Shown here: positions 1 to 7,106 of the stretch, piece by piece | How the letters are laid out: each line of letters starts with the position of its first letter | How positions within the stretch are numbered: position 1 is the first letter of the stretch | Source of the DNA: an uncultured Eubacteriales bacterium | GTDB taxonomy: Bacteria > Bacillota > Clostridia > Oscillospirales > QAMX01 | Direction: 5' to 3' | Length of the DNA: 19,291 nucleotides | Assembly: GCA_900551265.1 (NCBI GenBank) | Contig: URVL01000027.1 | Location: forward strand, 1 to 19,291 | Notes under the pieces: generated by a model | What the model was told of the DNA's origin: nothing | Database searches by the model: none | What the model saw: only the letters and a program-made list of their open reading frames with translations | Translations under genes and position numbers: made by a program

Positions 1-1
1 T

Positions 2-886
2 ACGGATTCCGACCGGATCCTGCTTGCCTGTGCGCTGGCACTCCTCGGTGATGACGACGGTGCTACAGAGCTTTATCAGGCGCTTGTCCTCCCCTATCTG
101 AAAACATCCGACACATGGCATTACGTTGATATCGGTACGTTCGAAGAAAATTATGCTGCCACAGTTTATGCGTCGCTTTTGGCAAATCTGATTGACGCGC
201 AGCAGCTGGACGGCTTTATCCTGTACCTCCTTGGCAACGAAAGCGGTGAAACACTGCCTGCCTTTGCTCTGATGTCTTACGTCACGCGCACCGCGCTTCC
301 CACTTCAACAGCGGCGTTCTCCTGTGCTTATAATGGAGAAACCGAAACGTGGTCGCTTTCTGAATCGCCTGCCGTTATTTTGCAATTTAACCGCGAAGAT
401 CTCGCGGCGGCGAACTTCCGCGTGACATCCGGCAGCATAGGTTACACGGCAGTTTACACCGGTGGCATGGATTCCGTGCAGGAAAACGCAGCGGACCAAA
501 TCAGCATCACAACTTCGTGCGAACCGGAGAGTCTGTCTGTTGGCAGCATCGCCAGCATTACGTCTTACGTGACGTTTTCTGAAGACTGTCCCGGCGAAAT
601 TTATACACTGGATTTCGTTCTTCCTTCCGGCACGCGATATTCCAGCTATGAATATGTCCACAATTCCGGATGCTATCTGGTCTCGCAGGAGGCAAACAGA
701 CTCACCTTCGTTTTGGATCGCCGCAACTATGAAGCAGGTAACACGGCATTGCGCAGCGACTTTACGGTTACAATAGAAGTACGCGCCGTCCTTACAGGTG
801 ATTTCATCTTTGAGGAACCTATTGTAAAGGGCGTCGAGTCTTCTTTACTTGCGCTGGGCGACAGGTTCATGTTAACGGTTAAATGA
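2..886 (+). CDS. C-terminal part of an exported alpha-2-macroglobulin-like protein (partial, runs off left edge)
   Basis: The reading frame is open from base 2 to the TGA at 884-886, so this is the end of a longer gene; the first in-frame start-like codon (TTG 179) lies in mid-domain with no ribosome site. The first ~95 residues are helical repeats rich in Ala/Leu (around LLACALALLGDDDGA), like the alpha/alpha toroid thioester domain or a terpenoid-cyclase-like barrel. The rest is a beta-rich module with DFVLPSGTRY and, near the end, a RAVLTGDF motif followed by EEP. This resembles the last domain of bacterial alpha-2-macroglobulins, where LP-x-G and RAV-x-x-G-x-F-x-x-P patterns recur. Such proteins act outside the membrane as protease traps or surface proteins. 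The thioester motif would lie upstream of the window and cannot be checked. A different secreted helical-toroid protein remains possible. The next gene overlaps its stop, so the two are probably co-translated. Confidence 0.5.
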   Translation, partial: TDSDRILLACALALLGDDDGATELYQALVLPYLKTSDTWHYVDIGTFEENYAATVYASLLANLIDAQQLDGFILYLLGNESGETLPAFALMSYVTRTALPTSTAAFSCAYNGETETWSLSESPAVILQFNREDLAAANFRVTSGSIGYTAVYTGGMDSVQENAADQISITTSCEPESLSVGSIASITSYVTFSEDCPGEIYTLDFVLPSGTRYSSYEYVHNSGCYLVSQEANRLTFVLDRRNYEAGNTALRSDFTVTIEVRAVLTGDFIFEEPIVKGVESSLLALGDRFMLTVK

Positions 887-1785
887 TGAGACGGTATTTA
901 TGTTTGCTGCTTACCGCTTTTTTATGTCTCTGTTGTATATCTTGCACAGCTTCTTCTCCAGAAGAGCCTCTGGATGACATGTCCTTCGACTCGGACCTAT
1001 CACAGGAGACATCGAACGACACTCGTAATTATATTGCATGCAGCTATTATGATGCTAAAGTTGTCTACGCACAGATCACCGGCGCGGAACCGTCCAGCGC
1101 CTATCAATACATTGCGGGCGCCGTAGTGCCACACTACGCGCCCGCAATGTATCTGGCGTCCGATATTCTGTCGTCCGTTGTTGAGGCGCCGGACACAGTT
1201 GTGATCATTGCGCCCAACCACGAAGGGACAGGCGCGCCAATTCAGATTTGCGGCAACGGATACTACTGGAGTTCCGGTTCTCTGGCAGGTAATCTGACGT
1301 TGGCAGATGCGTTGGCCAGCGCGCTTCTCCTGGAAACAGACGATTCCGCGGCTCGCAAGGATTGGTCCGCATCGCTTCTGGTTCCTTACGTTGCGCACTA
1401 TTTTCCAGAAACCAGCGTTGTCACTGTTCTGCTGTCACGCGGCGCGGGCGATGGGCCGTTGCGTACACTTGCCAGCGCCCTCGCGGACGCCGCACAGGAA
1501 CAGTCTCTTCTGATACTTGGCTCCGCTGATTTTTCTCACTATCAGGACGAGCAGACGGCTCGAAAATGTGACGAAGAGTCGGCCCGTATCATAGAAGACG
1601 GGGACATCACCCGTCTGCTTACGCTCGGCAACGAATACCTGGACTCTCCGGAAACCGTCGCAGTCCTTCTGCTCTATGCGTCGCTGATAGAACAAGAGTT
1701 TTCAGCCGCGGACGGTCTGTTGGAAACATTCGTGCAAGATGGCCAGCGTATGGCAGGTTCCTATTACTCCTATGTCATTAAATAA
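883..1785 (+). CDS. MEMO-family (AmmeMemoRadiSam system protein B-like) lipoprotein
   Basis: 300 residues. It begins with a basic N-terminus, a hydrophobic stretch (residues 5-20) and Cys at 21 in CCISC, a plausible though atypical lipobox, so it is likely a membrane-anchored lipoprotein. The body matches the MEMO1/COG1355 fold: AGAVVPHYAPAMY (His84), IIAPNHEG (His113) and LGSADFSHY (His219) align with the family's metal-site histidine motifs. The usual H-x-x-EHS segment is replaced by KDWSASLLVPYV (about residues 159-170), so the site may be altered. Length is normal for the family plus a signal sequence. The start ATG at 883 overlaps the upstream stop as ATGA; a second ATG at 886 gives TGATG, and either implies translational coupling. 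Family members are usually cytoplasmic and often near AMMECR1 and radical SAM genes, neither of which is here. The substrate is unknown. A long inverted repeat lies inside the gene at 1107-1152. Confidence 0.82.
   Translation: MMRRYLCLLLTAFLCLCCISCTASSPEEPLDDMSFDSDLSQETSNDTRNYIACSYYDAKVVYAQITGAEPSSAYQYIAGAVVPHYAPAMYLASDILSSVVEAPDTVVIIAPNHEGTGAPIQICGNGYYWSSGSLAGNLTLADALASALLLETDDSAARKDWSASLLVPYVAHYFPETSVVTVLLSRGAGDGPLRTLASALADAAQEQSLLILGSADFSHYQDEQTARKCDEESARIIEDGDITRLLTLGNEYLDSPETVAVLLLYASLIEQEFSAADGLLETFVQDGQRMAGSYYSYVIK
1107..1152. repeat. Near-perfect 21-bp inverted repeat inside the MEMO-family gene
   Basis: Bases 1107-1120 plus 1122-1128 pair with 1132-1138 plus 1139-1152: 21 base pairs, one bulged C (1121) and a 3-base loop (cca). 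It encodes the conserved segment around His84. The 5' arm begins atacattgcgggcg and the 3' arm ends cgcccgcaatgtat. Confidence 0.85.
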
Positions 1786-2068
1786 AGAACTTGCGGCGCC
1801 GTTCCTTTTTTCTATGCCGTGGTTGCGGCGGCGTGTCAAACCGCACAAGAATGATATCATCCCCGATCTTCTCAATTTGACACCAGGGCACAACATACTC
1901 TTCCCCCTTTGAGAAGAGGCAGGAAAAACTCCACGGTCCCGGCACGACAATCGCAACGAGTCTTCCCGTGTTAATATCAAGCTCGACATCGTTCACATAG
2001 CCCATTCTGGCCCCGTCGCAAATATTTACGACCTCTTTGCACTGCAAATCGGCAATTCTTGTCCCCAT
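1778..2068 (-). CDS. PRC-barrel protein, YlmC/YmxH sporulation family
   Basis: 96 residues with a typical PRC-barrel opening: a strand ending in CKEVVNICDGARMGYVNDVELDI, then GRLVAIVVPG and, later, YVVPWCQIEKIGDDIILV. This pattern (ds/c-KEVVNI-dG-rlG-v-D-e-d-TGrl-alv-pg) is that of the YlmC/YmxH family found across spore-forming Clostridia and Bacilli, usually 80-95 residues. Biochemical function is not established; the family is linked to sporulation by its distribution and naming. The C-terminus is very basic (KKERRRK). Start ATG at 2066-2068 follows AGGGGGAG at 5 bases, but that ribosome site is the 3' arm of a long hairpin (see 2070-2126). Its end overlaps the convergent MEMO-family gene by 8 bases. 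It lies downstream of the alaA-like gene on the same strand, separated by a likely terminator. Confidence 0.88.
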   Translation of the reverse strand: MGTRIADLQCKEVVNICDGARMGYVNDVELDINTGRLVAIVVPGPWSFSCLFSKGEEYVVPWCQIEKIGDDIILVRFDTPPQPRHRKKERRRKFFI

Positions 2069-2069
2069 A

Positions 2070-2126
2070 AAAACTCCCCCTCGGCGTGCTTGTACTTCAT
2101 GTATATGCAGCCGCAGGGGGAGTTTT
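2070..2126 (-). promoter_or_regulatory. Long hairpin with U-run sequestering the ylmC-type ribosome site (attenuator-like)
   Basis: The outer arms 2070-2081 (aaaactccccct on +) and 2115-2126 (agggggagtttt) are perfect complements of 12 bp. The stem continues with cggc 2082-2085 / gccg 2110-2113 and tgc 2087-2089 / gca 2107-2109, giving 19 pairs with two single-base bulges. In minus-strand RNA the 3' arm is AGGGGGAG followed by UUUUU and then the AUG of the PRC-barrel gene. It therefore has the form of an intrinsic terminator and also hides the Shine-Dalgarno sequence. Seen directly: the pairing. Inferred: that it acts as terminator, attenuator or translational switch. Confidence 0.6.
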
Positions 2127-2140
2127 GCGCAGATTTAATT

Positions 2141-2162
2141 AAAAAGCTCAGATGGCCTTAGC
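2141..2162 (-). terminator. Likely terminator of the alaA-like gene
   Basis: Three bases past the aminotransferase stop, the minus-strand RNA can fold GCU-A-AGG / UCU-G-AGC with one A-G mismatch and loop CCA, followed by a U5 run (2141-2145 on +). The stem is short and includes a G-U pair, so strength is uncertain. Confidence 0.4.
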
Positions 2163-2164
2163 GG

Positions 2165-3385
2165 TCAGGCCTGTTGACGGTAAGTCGACAGGAAGTCGCC
2201 CAAATCATGAACCGCTTTTTCCAAAACTTCAGGTTCCGGCAACATGACAATTCGGAAGTGATCAGGCTGTGCCCAGCCAAAGCCGCGTCCCGGAACAATC
2301 ATCACATGTTTTTCATGCAGGAAATCCATGGCAAACTTTTCGTCGTCCGTAATATGAAAGCGCTTCACATCAAGCTTCGGGAAAATATAAAACGTCGCAT
2401 CGTTTTTCACTACGGAGACACCCGGTATCTTACGCAATTCGCGCACCGTCACTTCTCGTTGTTCATAAAGACGGCCGCCGGGCACCAACATTGCCTTGGT
2501 ACTTTCTTCATCGGCCAACGCGGCCGGAATGACGAGCTGCGTCAGTGCGTTTCCACATAGGCGCATTGAAGCCAAAGACACAATACCGCTGATAAAATCG
2601 TCGGCCCGTCCGCGCGCGCCGCTGATTACCATCCACCCACAACGGAAGCCACAAATAATATGCGACTTGGAAAGACCGTTCATGGTAATGACAAGAAGAT
2701 CGGGCGCAAGAGCCGCAACGGAAGTATGTTCCTTTCCATCCATCACAAGCCGGTCATAAATTTCGTCGGCGAATACCACAAGGTCATGCTCACGGGCAAT
2801 GTCAAGGATCTCTTCCAAAAGCTCGCGCGGATATAAAACACCTGTGGGGTTATTAGGATTGATTAACAGAATTGCTCTCGTCTTCGGCGTAATTTTCCGC
2901 CGGATGTCCTCCGGATCAGGATACCAGTTTGCCTCTTCATCGCAAATATAGTAAACAGGGCGGGCTCCCGCCATCCACGCTGAATTCGTCCAGAGAGAAT
3001 AGTCCGGCGCAGGAATCAGGATTTCGTCGTCATAGTTTAAAAGCGCGGTGAGAACCATGGTCACCAATTCGCTGACACCGTTTCCGATAAAAATATCGTC
3101 CGGGGTAATATCCTGAAATCCCTTCGACTTCTGATAGGCGCAAATTGCCTCACGCGCATCCGGCATACCTTTCAAATCGCAGTACGCCACGGCTTCGTCC
3201 ACATGATTGACCAGGGCCTGGCGGACGCTTTCCGGCATTTTAAAGTTAAAGACACCCGGGTTTCCAGTATTCAGACGCAAGACATCAATGCCTTCTTTTT
3301 GCATCCGAAGCGCTTCAAAATACACTGGGCCGCGGATGTCGGAATGCACATGTTTTAATTTATCAGATCGCAATATGGTATTCAT
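2165..3385 (-). CDS. alaA: Alanine-type aminotransferase (AlaA-like, class I PLP-dependent)
   Basis: 406 residues, the length of E. coli AlaA (glutamate-pyruvate aminotransferase), and alignable from memory along its whole length: SDIRGPV near residue 15, LNTGNPG (39-44), IGNGVSELV (100-108), PAPDYSLWT, INPNNPTG (175-182), FADEIYD (205-211), NGLSK with the PLP-binding Lys240, GGRLYEQR (303-310), and DHFRIV with the substrate carboxylate Arg378. The likely reaction is reversible transfer of an amino group between glutamate and pyruvate, giving alanine in the cytoplasm; a branched-chain or other specificity cannot be excluded. ATG at 3383-3385 is preceded by GAGGAG at 8 bases. No promoter was seen directly upstream; the nearest good one is about 475 bases upstream, beyond two small ORFs. 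A possible terminator follows the stop. Confidence 0.93.
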   Translation of the reverse strand: MNTILRSDKLKHVHSDIRGPVYFEALRMQKEGIDVLRLNTGNPGVFNFKMPESVRQALVNHVDEAVAYCDLKGMPDAREAICAYQKSKGFQDITPDDIFIGNGVSELVTMVLTALLNYDDEILIPAPDYSLWTNSAWMAGARPVYYICDEEANWYPDPEDIRRKITPKTRAILLINPNNPTGVLYPRELLEEILDIAREHDLVVFADEIYDRLVMDGKEHTSVAALAPDLLVITMNGLSKSHIICGFRCGWMVISGARGRADDFISGIVSLASMRLCGNALTQLVIPAALADEESTKAMLVPGGRLYEQREVTVRELRKIPGVSVVKNDATFYIFPKLDVKRFHITDDEKFAMDFLHEKHVMIVPGRGFGWAQPDHFRIVMLPEPEVLEKAVHDLGDFLSTYRQQA

Positions 3386-3453
3386 AATAAACTCCTCGAT
3401 ATCTATTTTTTGTTTTCAAAACAAGTCCTCTCCTGCACGAGAGCAAACTCGTT

Positions 3454-3600
3454 TCAGCCGCGGCGCAGTTTAAGGGCGTCGATGGGAGTCAGGGCGCCGC
3501 TTATAATGACTCCCGCTCGCGCAAGCCGCGAAACAAGCAATCGATATAGATATCGCTGCGGGAAGTTCCCGCCTTTATGTAAAAGACAATGCTCACTCAT
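3454..3600 (-). CDS. Candidate small ORF, 48 residues, unknown
   Basis: ATG at 3598-3600 overlaps the stop of the preceding small ORF as ATGA, and the frame runs to TGA at 3454-3456. The predicted product starts MSEHCLLHKGG, has a basic middle (RYLYRLLVSRLARAG) and ends LKLRRG; it is basic and could form one amphipathic helix. I recognise no family. The DNA also holds several inverted repeats (3558-3572 gcgggaagttcccgc, 3542-3555, and an 8-bp repeat gggagtca/tgactccc at about 3483-3513), so it might instead be part of a structured leader RNA of the aminotransferase gene 69 bases downstream. Only weak ribosome-site sequence precedes the start, so coding relies on coupling. Confidence 0.3.
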   Translation of the reverse strand: MSEHCLLHKGGNFPQRYLYRLLVSRLARAGVIISGALTPIDALKLRRG

Positions 3601-3794
3601 AATTTTTTCTCTGTGTGCGACTTCTCCTCAAAAAATTCAGGGGCGCCAAGCGAAAGCCTGACCATGTAATTCTCACACCACTCATGATGCCCATAGGCGT
3701 GGCAGCGTTTTTCCAAACCCGAGATGCGCTGAAAGCAATTACCCACACAACGAACACGCACTTCGTTCCGGCATACGTCATTTTGACCGTTCAT
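3597..3794 (-). CDS. Candidate small Cys/His-rich protein, 65 residues, unknown
   Basis: I chose ATG 3792-3794 rather than the longer frame from 3827, because GGGAGA lies 6 bases upstream. The product carries Cys16-x3-Cys20, then CHAYGHHEWC (Cys31, His32, His36, His37, Cys40), with a further Cys8. This spacing could bind a metal such as zinc, but matches no family I can name. The tail is charged (EEKSHTEKK). It is the first ORF after a near-consensus promoter (3863-3891), with about a 60-base untranslated leader, and its stop overlaps the next small ORF. Promoter, ribosome site and residue pattern favour a real gene; absence of a recognised relative and its small size argue for caution. Confidence 0.42.
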   Translation of the reverse strand: MNGQNDVCRNEVRVRCVGNCFQRISGLEKRCHAYGHHEWCENYMVRLSLGAPEFFEEKSHTEKKL

Positions 3795-3862
3795 TTTTCT
3801 TCTCCCAAAACAGCGGCAAAGCCGCAAAATGCCAGGTTACAACCCAGGCGCAATAATATCAT

Positions 3863-3891
3863 ATTATAGCTTATAAAACAAAATCCGTCAA
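3863..3891 (-). promoter_or_regulatory. Sigma-A promoter for small ORFs and probably the alaA-like gene
   Basis: On the minus strand TTGACG (3886-3891 on +) is followed at 17 bases by a perfect TATAAT (3863-3868). Transcription would start near 3856. No equally good promoter lies between here and the aminotransferase start at 3385, implying a leader of about 470 bases. Confidence 0.75.
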
Positions 3892-3982
3892 TCCAAAGCA
3901 CACAAAAAACTGTAACTGCCATAAATTTTAATCTTGCCCAAACTGAAAGATATTAGCTCAATTGCTATGGCAAAGCGGCAGG

Positions 3983-4011
3983 TTGGCAAGACGCATGGTT
4001 TATGATATGAT
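3983..4011 (+). promoter_or_regulatory. Promoter of the U32-family gene
   Basis: TTGGCA (3983-3988), a 17-base spacer and TATGAT (4006-4011). It lies about 30 bases before the chosen start and about 90 bases from the divergent minus-strand promoter. Confidence 0.65.
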
Positions 4012-4044
4012 GGAAAAAATGATTCACAAAGAATGGAGTTCGCT

Positions 4045-6081
4045 ATGAAAGTACCGGAGATCCTGGCCCCTGTTGGCGGGCGTGAACAGCTACTAGCTGC
4101 CGTGCGTTGCGGTGCAGACGCCGTTTACCTCGGCGCGAAAGGGTTTAATGCCAGACGCAACGCTGAAAACTTTGATAAATATTCACTGGCTGACGCCGTT
4201 TCCTATTGTCATGCACGCGGCGTACACGTACACGTCACAGTCAATACGCTTGTCATGGACGATGAGATGGACGCGCTTGAAGGTACCGCTCGTGAAATTG
4301 CAGAAAGCGGCGCGGACGCCGTCATCATCCAGGATCTTGCGGTCATGCGGCTCTTTCGTGACCACTATCCCACGATACGCCGTCACGCCTCAACGCAAAT
4401 GGCGGTTCACAACATGGATGGCGTACGTCTGATGCAGGAATTGGGCTTTGACCGCGTAGTGCTGGCGCGAGAACTTTCTCTGCATGAGATTGCGGAAATC
4501 AACCGTTGTGTCGAAATCGAGACGGAGGTCTTTGTTCATGGCGCGCACTGCATGAGTGTCTCGGGGATGTGTTATCTCTCGGCCATGCTTGGCGGCCGCA
4601 GTGGAAACCGCGGACTATGTGCCCAGCCATGCCGACTGGACTTTCGTTTTGGTACACACGATCACGCGCTTTCTCTAAAGGATCTCTCCGTAATTCATTA
4701 TATTCGGGAGCTGACCGACGCGGGGGTAGTTTCCTTCAAAATCGAAGGACGCATGAAGCGTCCGGAATATGTTGCGGCGGCGGTTACGGCGTGTCGCGAT
4801 GCTATGGAGGGCAAAACGCCTGATATGGCGCGATTACGTGCGGTTTTTTCACGCAGCGGATTTACGGACGGATATCTCACGGGCCGGCGCACTCCGGAAA
4901 TGTTTGGTTACCGCCGCCGTGAAGACGTGCAGGCGGCGGAGGGCGTCTTCCGTGAACTTTCCGGACTCTATAAAGAGGAGCGGCCGTCTATACCGGTCGA
5001 CCTCTCTCTGACTTTAACACCTGAGATTTCTTATCTGGACGCGGCCTGTGGTGAAGACCGGGTTCACGTGACAGGTCCTATACCTCAGACCGCGCGCACA
5101 CGGCCAACGGACGGGGCTTCCGCAAAAAAAAGCCTTGAAAAAATGGGGGGTACGCCATTTTATCTGCGTACTTTCTCCTGCCATATTGCCGAGGGGGTAA
5201 TGCTTCCCATTTCAGACCTGAATGCACTCCGGCGCACGGCACTAGCTGAATTGCTGCATAAGCGTAGTATGCCCCATCCCCATCCATACCGTGCCGCACC
5301 GGCTGAACCCTACATAGCGCATACTTGTGCGCAGACTGTCGCGCTTTGGGGCAGATTTGAAGAGGAAACACAGATACCGAAAGACACAACACGGTTTGAT
5401 CGTATTCTTCTCCCTGCAAACGTATTGGATCATCGCCCTGACTTGATCACCCGCTTTGCCGGTCGTCTCATTGCGGAATTACCCGCTCTGCTTTTTCCCG
5501 AAGACGAACCGGCATTTGCCGAATGCCTTTCGCGCCTGTTCCAACTTGGCGTTCGGGATGTTCTGACCGACAATGTTTATGGCATTCCTCTTGCACGGCG
5601 TTTTGGTTTCCGGATACACGGGGGCTTTGGCTTGAATCTGTTAAACACAGCCGCGCTTGCCGAATATGAAAAGCTGGAGCTTGCCAGCGTTACCGTCTCA
5701 CTAGAACTCTCCATGCAAAAAATTCGTTCCCTGGGTGGCGCTCTGCCGCGCGGTATTCTGGCGTATGGGTATCTGCCGCTTATGCGTATGCGCGCCTGTC
5801 CCGCCAAGTCCGGCTGCAATTCCTGTAATGGGCATCCTGACCTGACAGACCGTCGCGGCGTGACGTTCCCGCTACTTTGTCATGGCCGAACGTATACAAC
5901 GCTACTCAATTCTGTTCCTCTCTATATTGCCGACAAGCCGGTAAATGGCATAGATCATGCAATTCTTTATTTCACAAACGAGTCTTCCGGGGAATGTGAA
6001 CGGATTGCGGCCAGGTTTTCGGCACAAGCCGCGCCTGACTTCCCACGAACAAATGGACTCTACTATCGTTCCCTGCAATAA
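4045..6081 (+). CDS. U32-family protein with DUF3656-type middle domain (RlhA/collagenase-like)
   Basis: 678 residues from ATG 4045, preferred over ATG 4033 because that upstream ATG is embedded in the ribosome site ATGGAG. The N-terminal ~240 residues form the U32 barrel: PEILAPVGG, GADAVYLG, HVHVTVNTLV, ASTQMAVHN and ARELSLHEI. Four cysteines, C169, C176, C192 and C196, in MSVSGMCYLS and GLCAQPCR correspond to the iron-sulfur ligands of this family. SFKIEGRMK (~235) is also typical. A middle collagenase-like domain and a C-terminal part with CPAKSGCNSC (C585, C591, C594) and C612, then LNSVPLYI, match the long clostridial form. U32 relatives RlhA and TrhP hydroxylate RNA rather than cleave protein, so RNA modification is more likely than proteolysis, although many are still named peptidases. 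It has its own promoter and no co-transcribed neighbour is certain. Confidence 0.9.
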   Translation: MKVPEILAPVGGREQLLAAVRCGADAVYLGAKGFNARRNAENFDKYSLADAVSYCHARGVHVHVTVNTLVMDDEMDALEGTAREIAESGADAVIIQDLAVMRLFRDHYPTIRRHASTQMAVHNMDGVRLMQELGFDRVVLARELSLHEIAEINRCVEIETEVFVHGAHCMSVSGMCYLSAMLGGRSGNRGLCAQPCRLDFRFGTHDHALSLKDLSVIHYIRELTDAGVVSFKIEGRMKRPEYVAAAVTACRDAMEGKTPDMARLRAVFSRSGFTDGYLTGRRTPEMFGYRRREDVQAAEGVFRELSGLYKEERPSIPVDLSLTLTPEISYLDAACGEDRVHVTGPIPQTARTRPTDGASAKKSLEKMGGTPFYLRTFSCHIAEGVMLPISDLNALRRTALAELLHKRSMPHPHPYRAAPAEPYIAHTCAQTVALWGRFEEETQIPKDTTRFDRILLPANVLDHRPDLITRFAGRLIAELPALLFPEDEPAFAECLSRLFQLGVRDVLTDNVYGIPLARRFGFRIHGGFGLNLLNTAALAEYEKLELASVTVSLELSMQKIRSLGGALPRGILAYGYLPLMRMRACPAKSGCNSCNGHPDLTDRRGVTFPLLCHGRTYTTLLNSVPLYIADKPVNGIDHAILYFTNESSGECERIAARFSAQAAPDFPRTNGLYYRSLQ

Positions 6082-6094
6082 TCCGCCTGATTCC

Positions 6095-6123
6095 TTGACA
6101 ATTTCCTTTGACAGAAGTAAGAT
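6095..6123 (+). promoter_or_regulatory. Promoter of the kinase/ParB-like gene
   Basis: TTGACA (6095-6100), 17-base spacer, TAAGAT (6118-6123). An alternative TTGACA at 6109-6114 pairs less well with TATGAA. It lies within the 77-base gap after the U32 stop. Confidence 0.6.
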
Positions 6124-6158
6124 ATATTTTATGAACAGATAAATGGGGGCGCTTTTTC

Positions 6159-6977
6159 ATGCACATTTCAATTGCGGGTAAACTTGGTAGCGGAAAATCT
6201 ACAATTTGCAAATTTTTACAGAAGAAGCACGGATTTGAGATTTACTCCACCGGTGCAGTTCAGCGCGAAGCAGCAAAAAAAATGGGGATCAGCACGCTGG
6301 AGCTGAACCAGCGCATGTTGACCGATCCCGCGCTTGACCATGTAATCGACGACGAGGTTGCAAGGTTGTCACGCGAACGCAGGAAAGATGCGATTATTTT
6401 TGATTCCCGTATGGCCTGGTATTTTGCAGAGCGTTCCTTCAAAATTTTTGTAACCGTTGATCCCCTGATCGCAGCGCAACGCGTGATGCACGATCCACGC
6501 GGCAGTGAAGAGACATATCAGGATGTCCTTGAGGCGTGCAATAAGCTCCTGGAACGGGGAAAAGTTGAAAACGCGCGTTTTCGCGATATTTATCATGTCG
6601 ATAACCTTGACTATCACAACTATGATCTCATTGTTGATACTTCTTTCTCCCCGCCGGAAACGGTCTGCCAAACAGTTTACGACTGCTTTTCTGCCTATCA
6701 GGCACAGCCCTGGGAAGGCACACGTATGATGCTTTCCCCTCGTACGCTCTATCCTACGCAACCACTGGGTACCGCGGACGGCGCAGGCGCTGTAGAAGTT
6801 GCGTTTGCGAACAACCGGCATTTCATCGTTCGCGGACATCAAACGGTCTGCCGCGCTCTGGCAGAAGGCGTTTGTTATGTGGATGCAAAACTGGTCGATC
6901 AACTTGTTTCTCCGCTTTCACCGGCAGAGCTCTCCGCATATGAAGAAGCCTATCATTTTGTTTACTGCGAAAAATAG
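6159..6977 (+). CDS. Cytidylate kinase-like P-loop kinase with ParB-like C-terminal domain
   Basis: 272 residues. Residues 1-180 read as a nucleoside-monophosphate kinase of the archaeal-type cytidylate kinase kind: Walker A GKLGSGKST at 7-15, then YSTGAVQREAAKKMGIS (the TG-x-x-R substrate-binding region), IIFDSRMAWYF (79-89) with the conserved DSR/DGR, an LID-like region with DPRGSEETYQD (112-122), and NLDYHNYDLIVDTS (149-162). Residues ~195-250 look different: YPTQPLG, VEVAFANNRHFIVRGHQ and CRALAEGVCYVDAKLV, resembling ParB/sulfiredoxin-like domains with their ng-x-yII-x-GH-x-R-x-x-A pattern, but Arg after the GH is replaced by Gln-Thr. The probable role is phosphoryl transfer to CMP/dCMP or another small substrate; the tail may be regulatory or the protein may be an amino-acid or RNA-end kinase. 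The start has a G5 run 10 bases upstream, a rather distant ribosome site. A strong terminator follows. Confidence 0.72.
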   Translation: MHISIAGKLGSGKSTICKFLQKKHGFEIYSTGAVQREAAKKMGISTLELNQRMLTDPALDHVIDDEVARLSRERRKDAIIFDSRMAWYFAERSFKIFVTVDPLIAAQRVMHDPRGSEETYQDVLEACNKLLERGKVENARFRDIYHVDNLDYHNYDLIVDTSFSPPETVCQTVYDCFSAYQAQPWEGTRMMLSPRTLYPTQPLGTADGAGAVEVAFANNRHFIVRGHQTVCRALAEGVCYVDAKLVDQLVSPLSPAELSAYEEAYHFVYCEK

Positions 6978-7039
6978 CAATCTGCTCGGATATACGCCTG
7001 CACTCCGGTAAATTGTTTTCAATTAAAATCTATAAGCAC

Positions 7040-7074
7040 AGAAAAAGCATCCACACAGTGCGGATGCTTTTTCT
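7040..7074. terminator. Bidirectional terminator between the kinase and VanZ-like genes
   Basis: A perfect 13-bp stem, agaaaaagcatcc (7040-7052) with ggatgctttttct (7062-7074), 9-base loop, with T-runs on both strands. It lies 62 bases after the plus-strand kinase and 32 bases after the minus-strand VanZ-like gene. Confidence 0.9.
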
Positions 7075-7106
7075 ATTTGATCGTTGTTCTTCGCTTGGAA
7101 CAATGA

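Noticed and set aside
1787..1812. Possible plus-strand terminator after the MEMO-family gene (T6 run)
   Set aside because: Only a 4-bp GAAC/GTTC stem with unpaired interior precedes the T-run, and the bases encode the YlmC/YmxH tail.
3386..3600. T-box or known riboswitch upstream of alaA
   Set aside because: I looked for the T-box GGGTGG-x-ACCGCG core and common riboswitch cores and saw none.
3410..3869. Plus-strand frames of 83-88 residues in the alaA/U32 gap
   Set aside because: They oppose the minus-strand leader that has the promoter and ribosome site, and have no ribosome site of their own.
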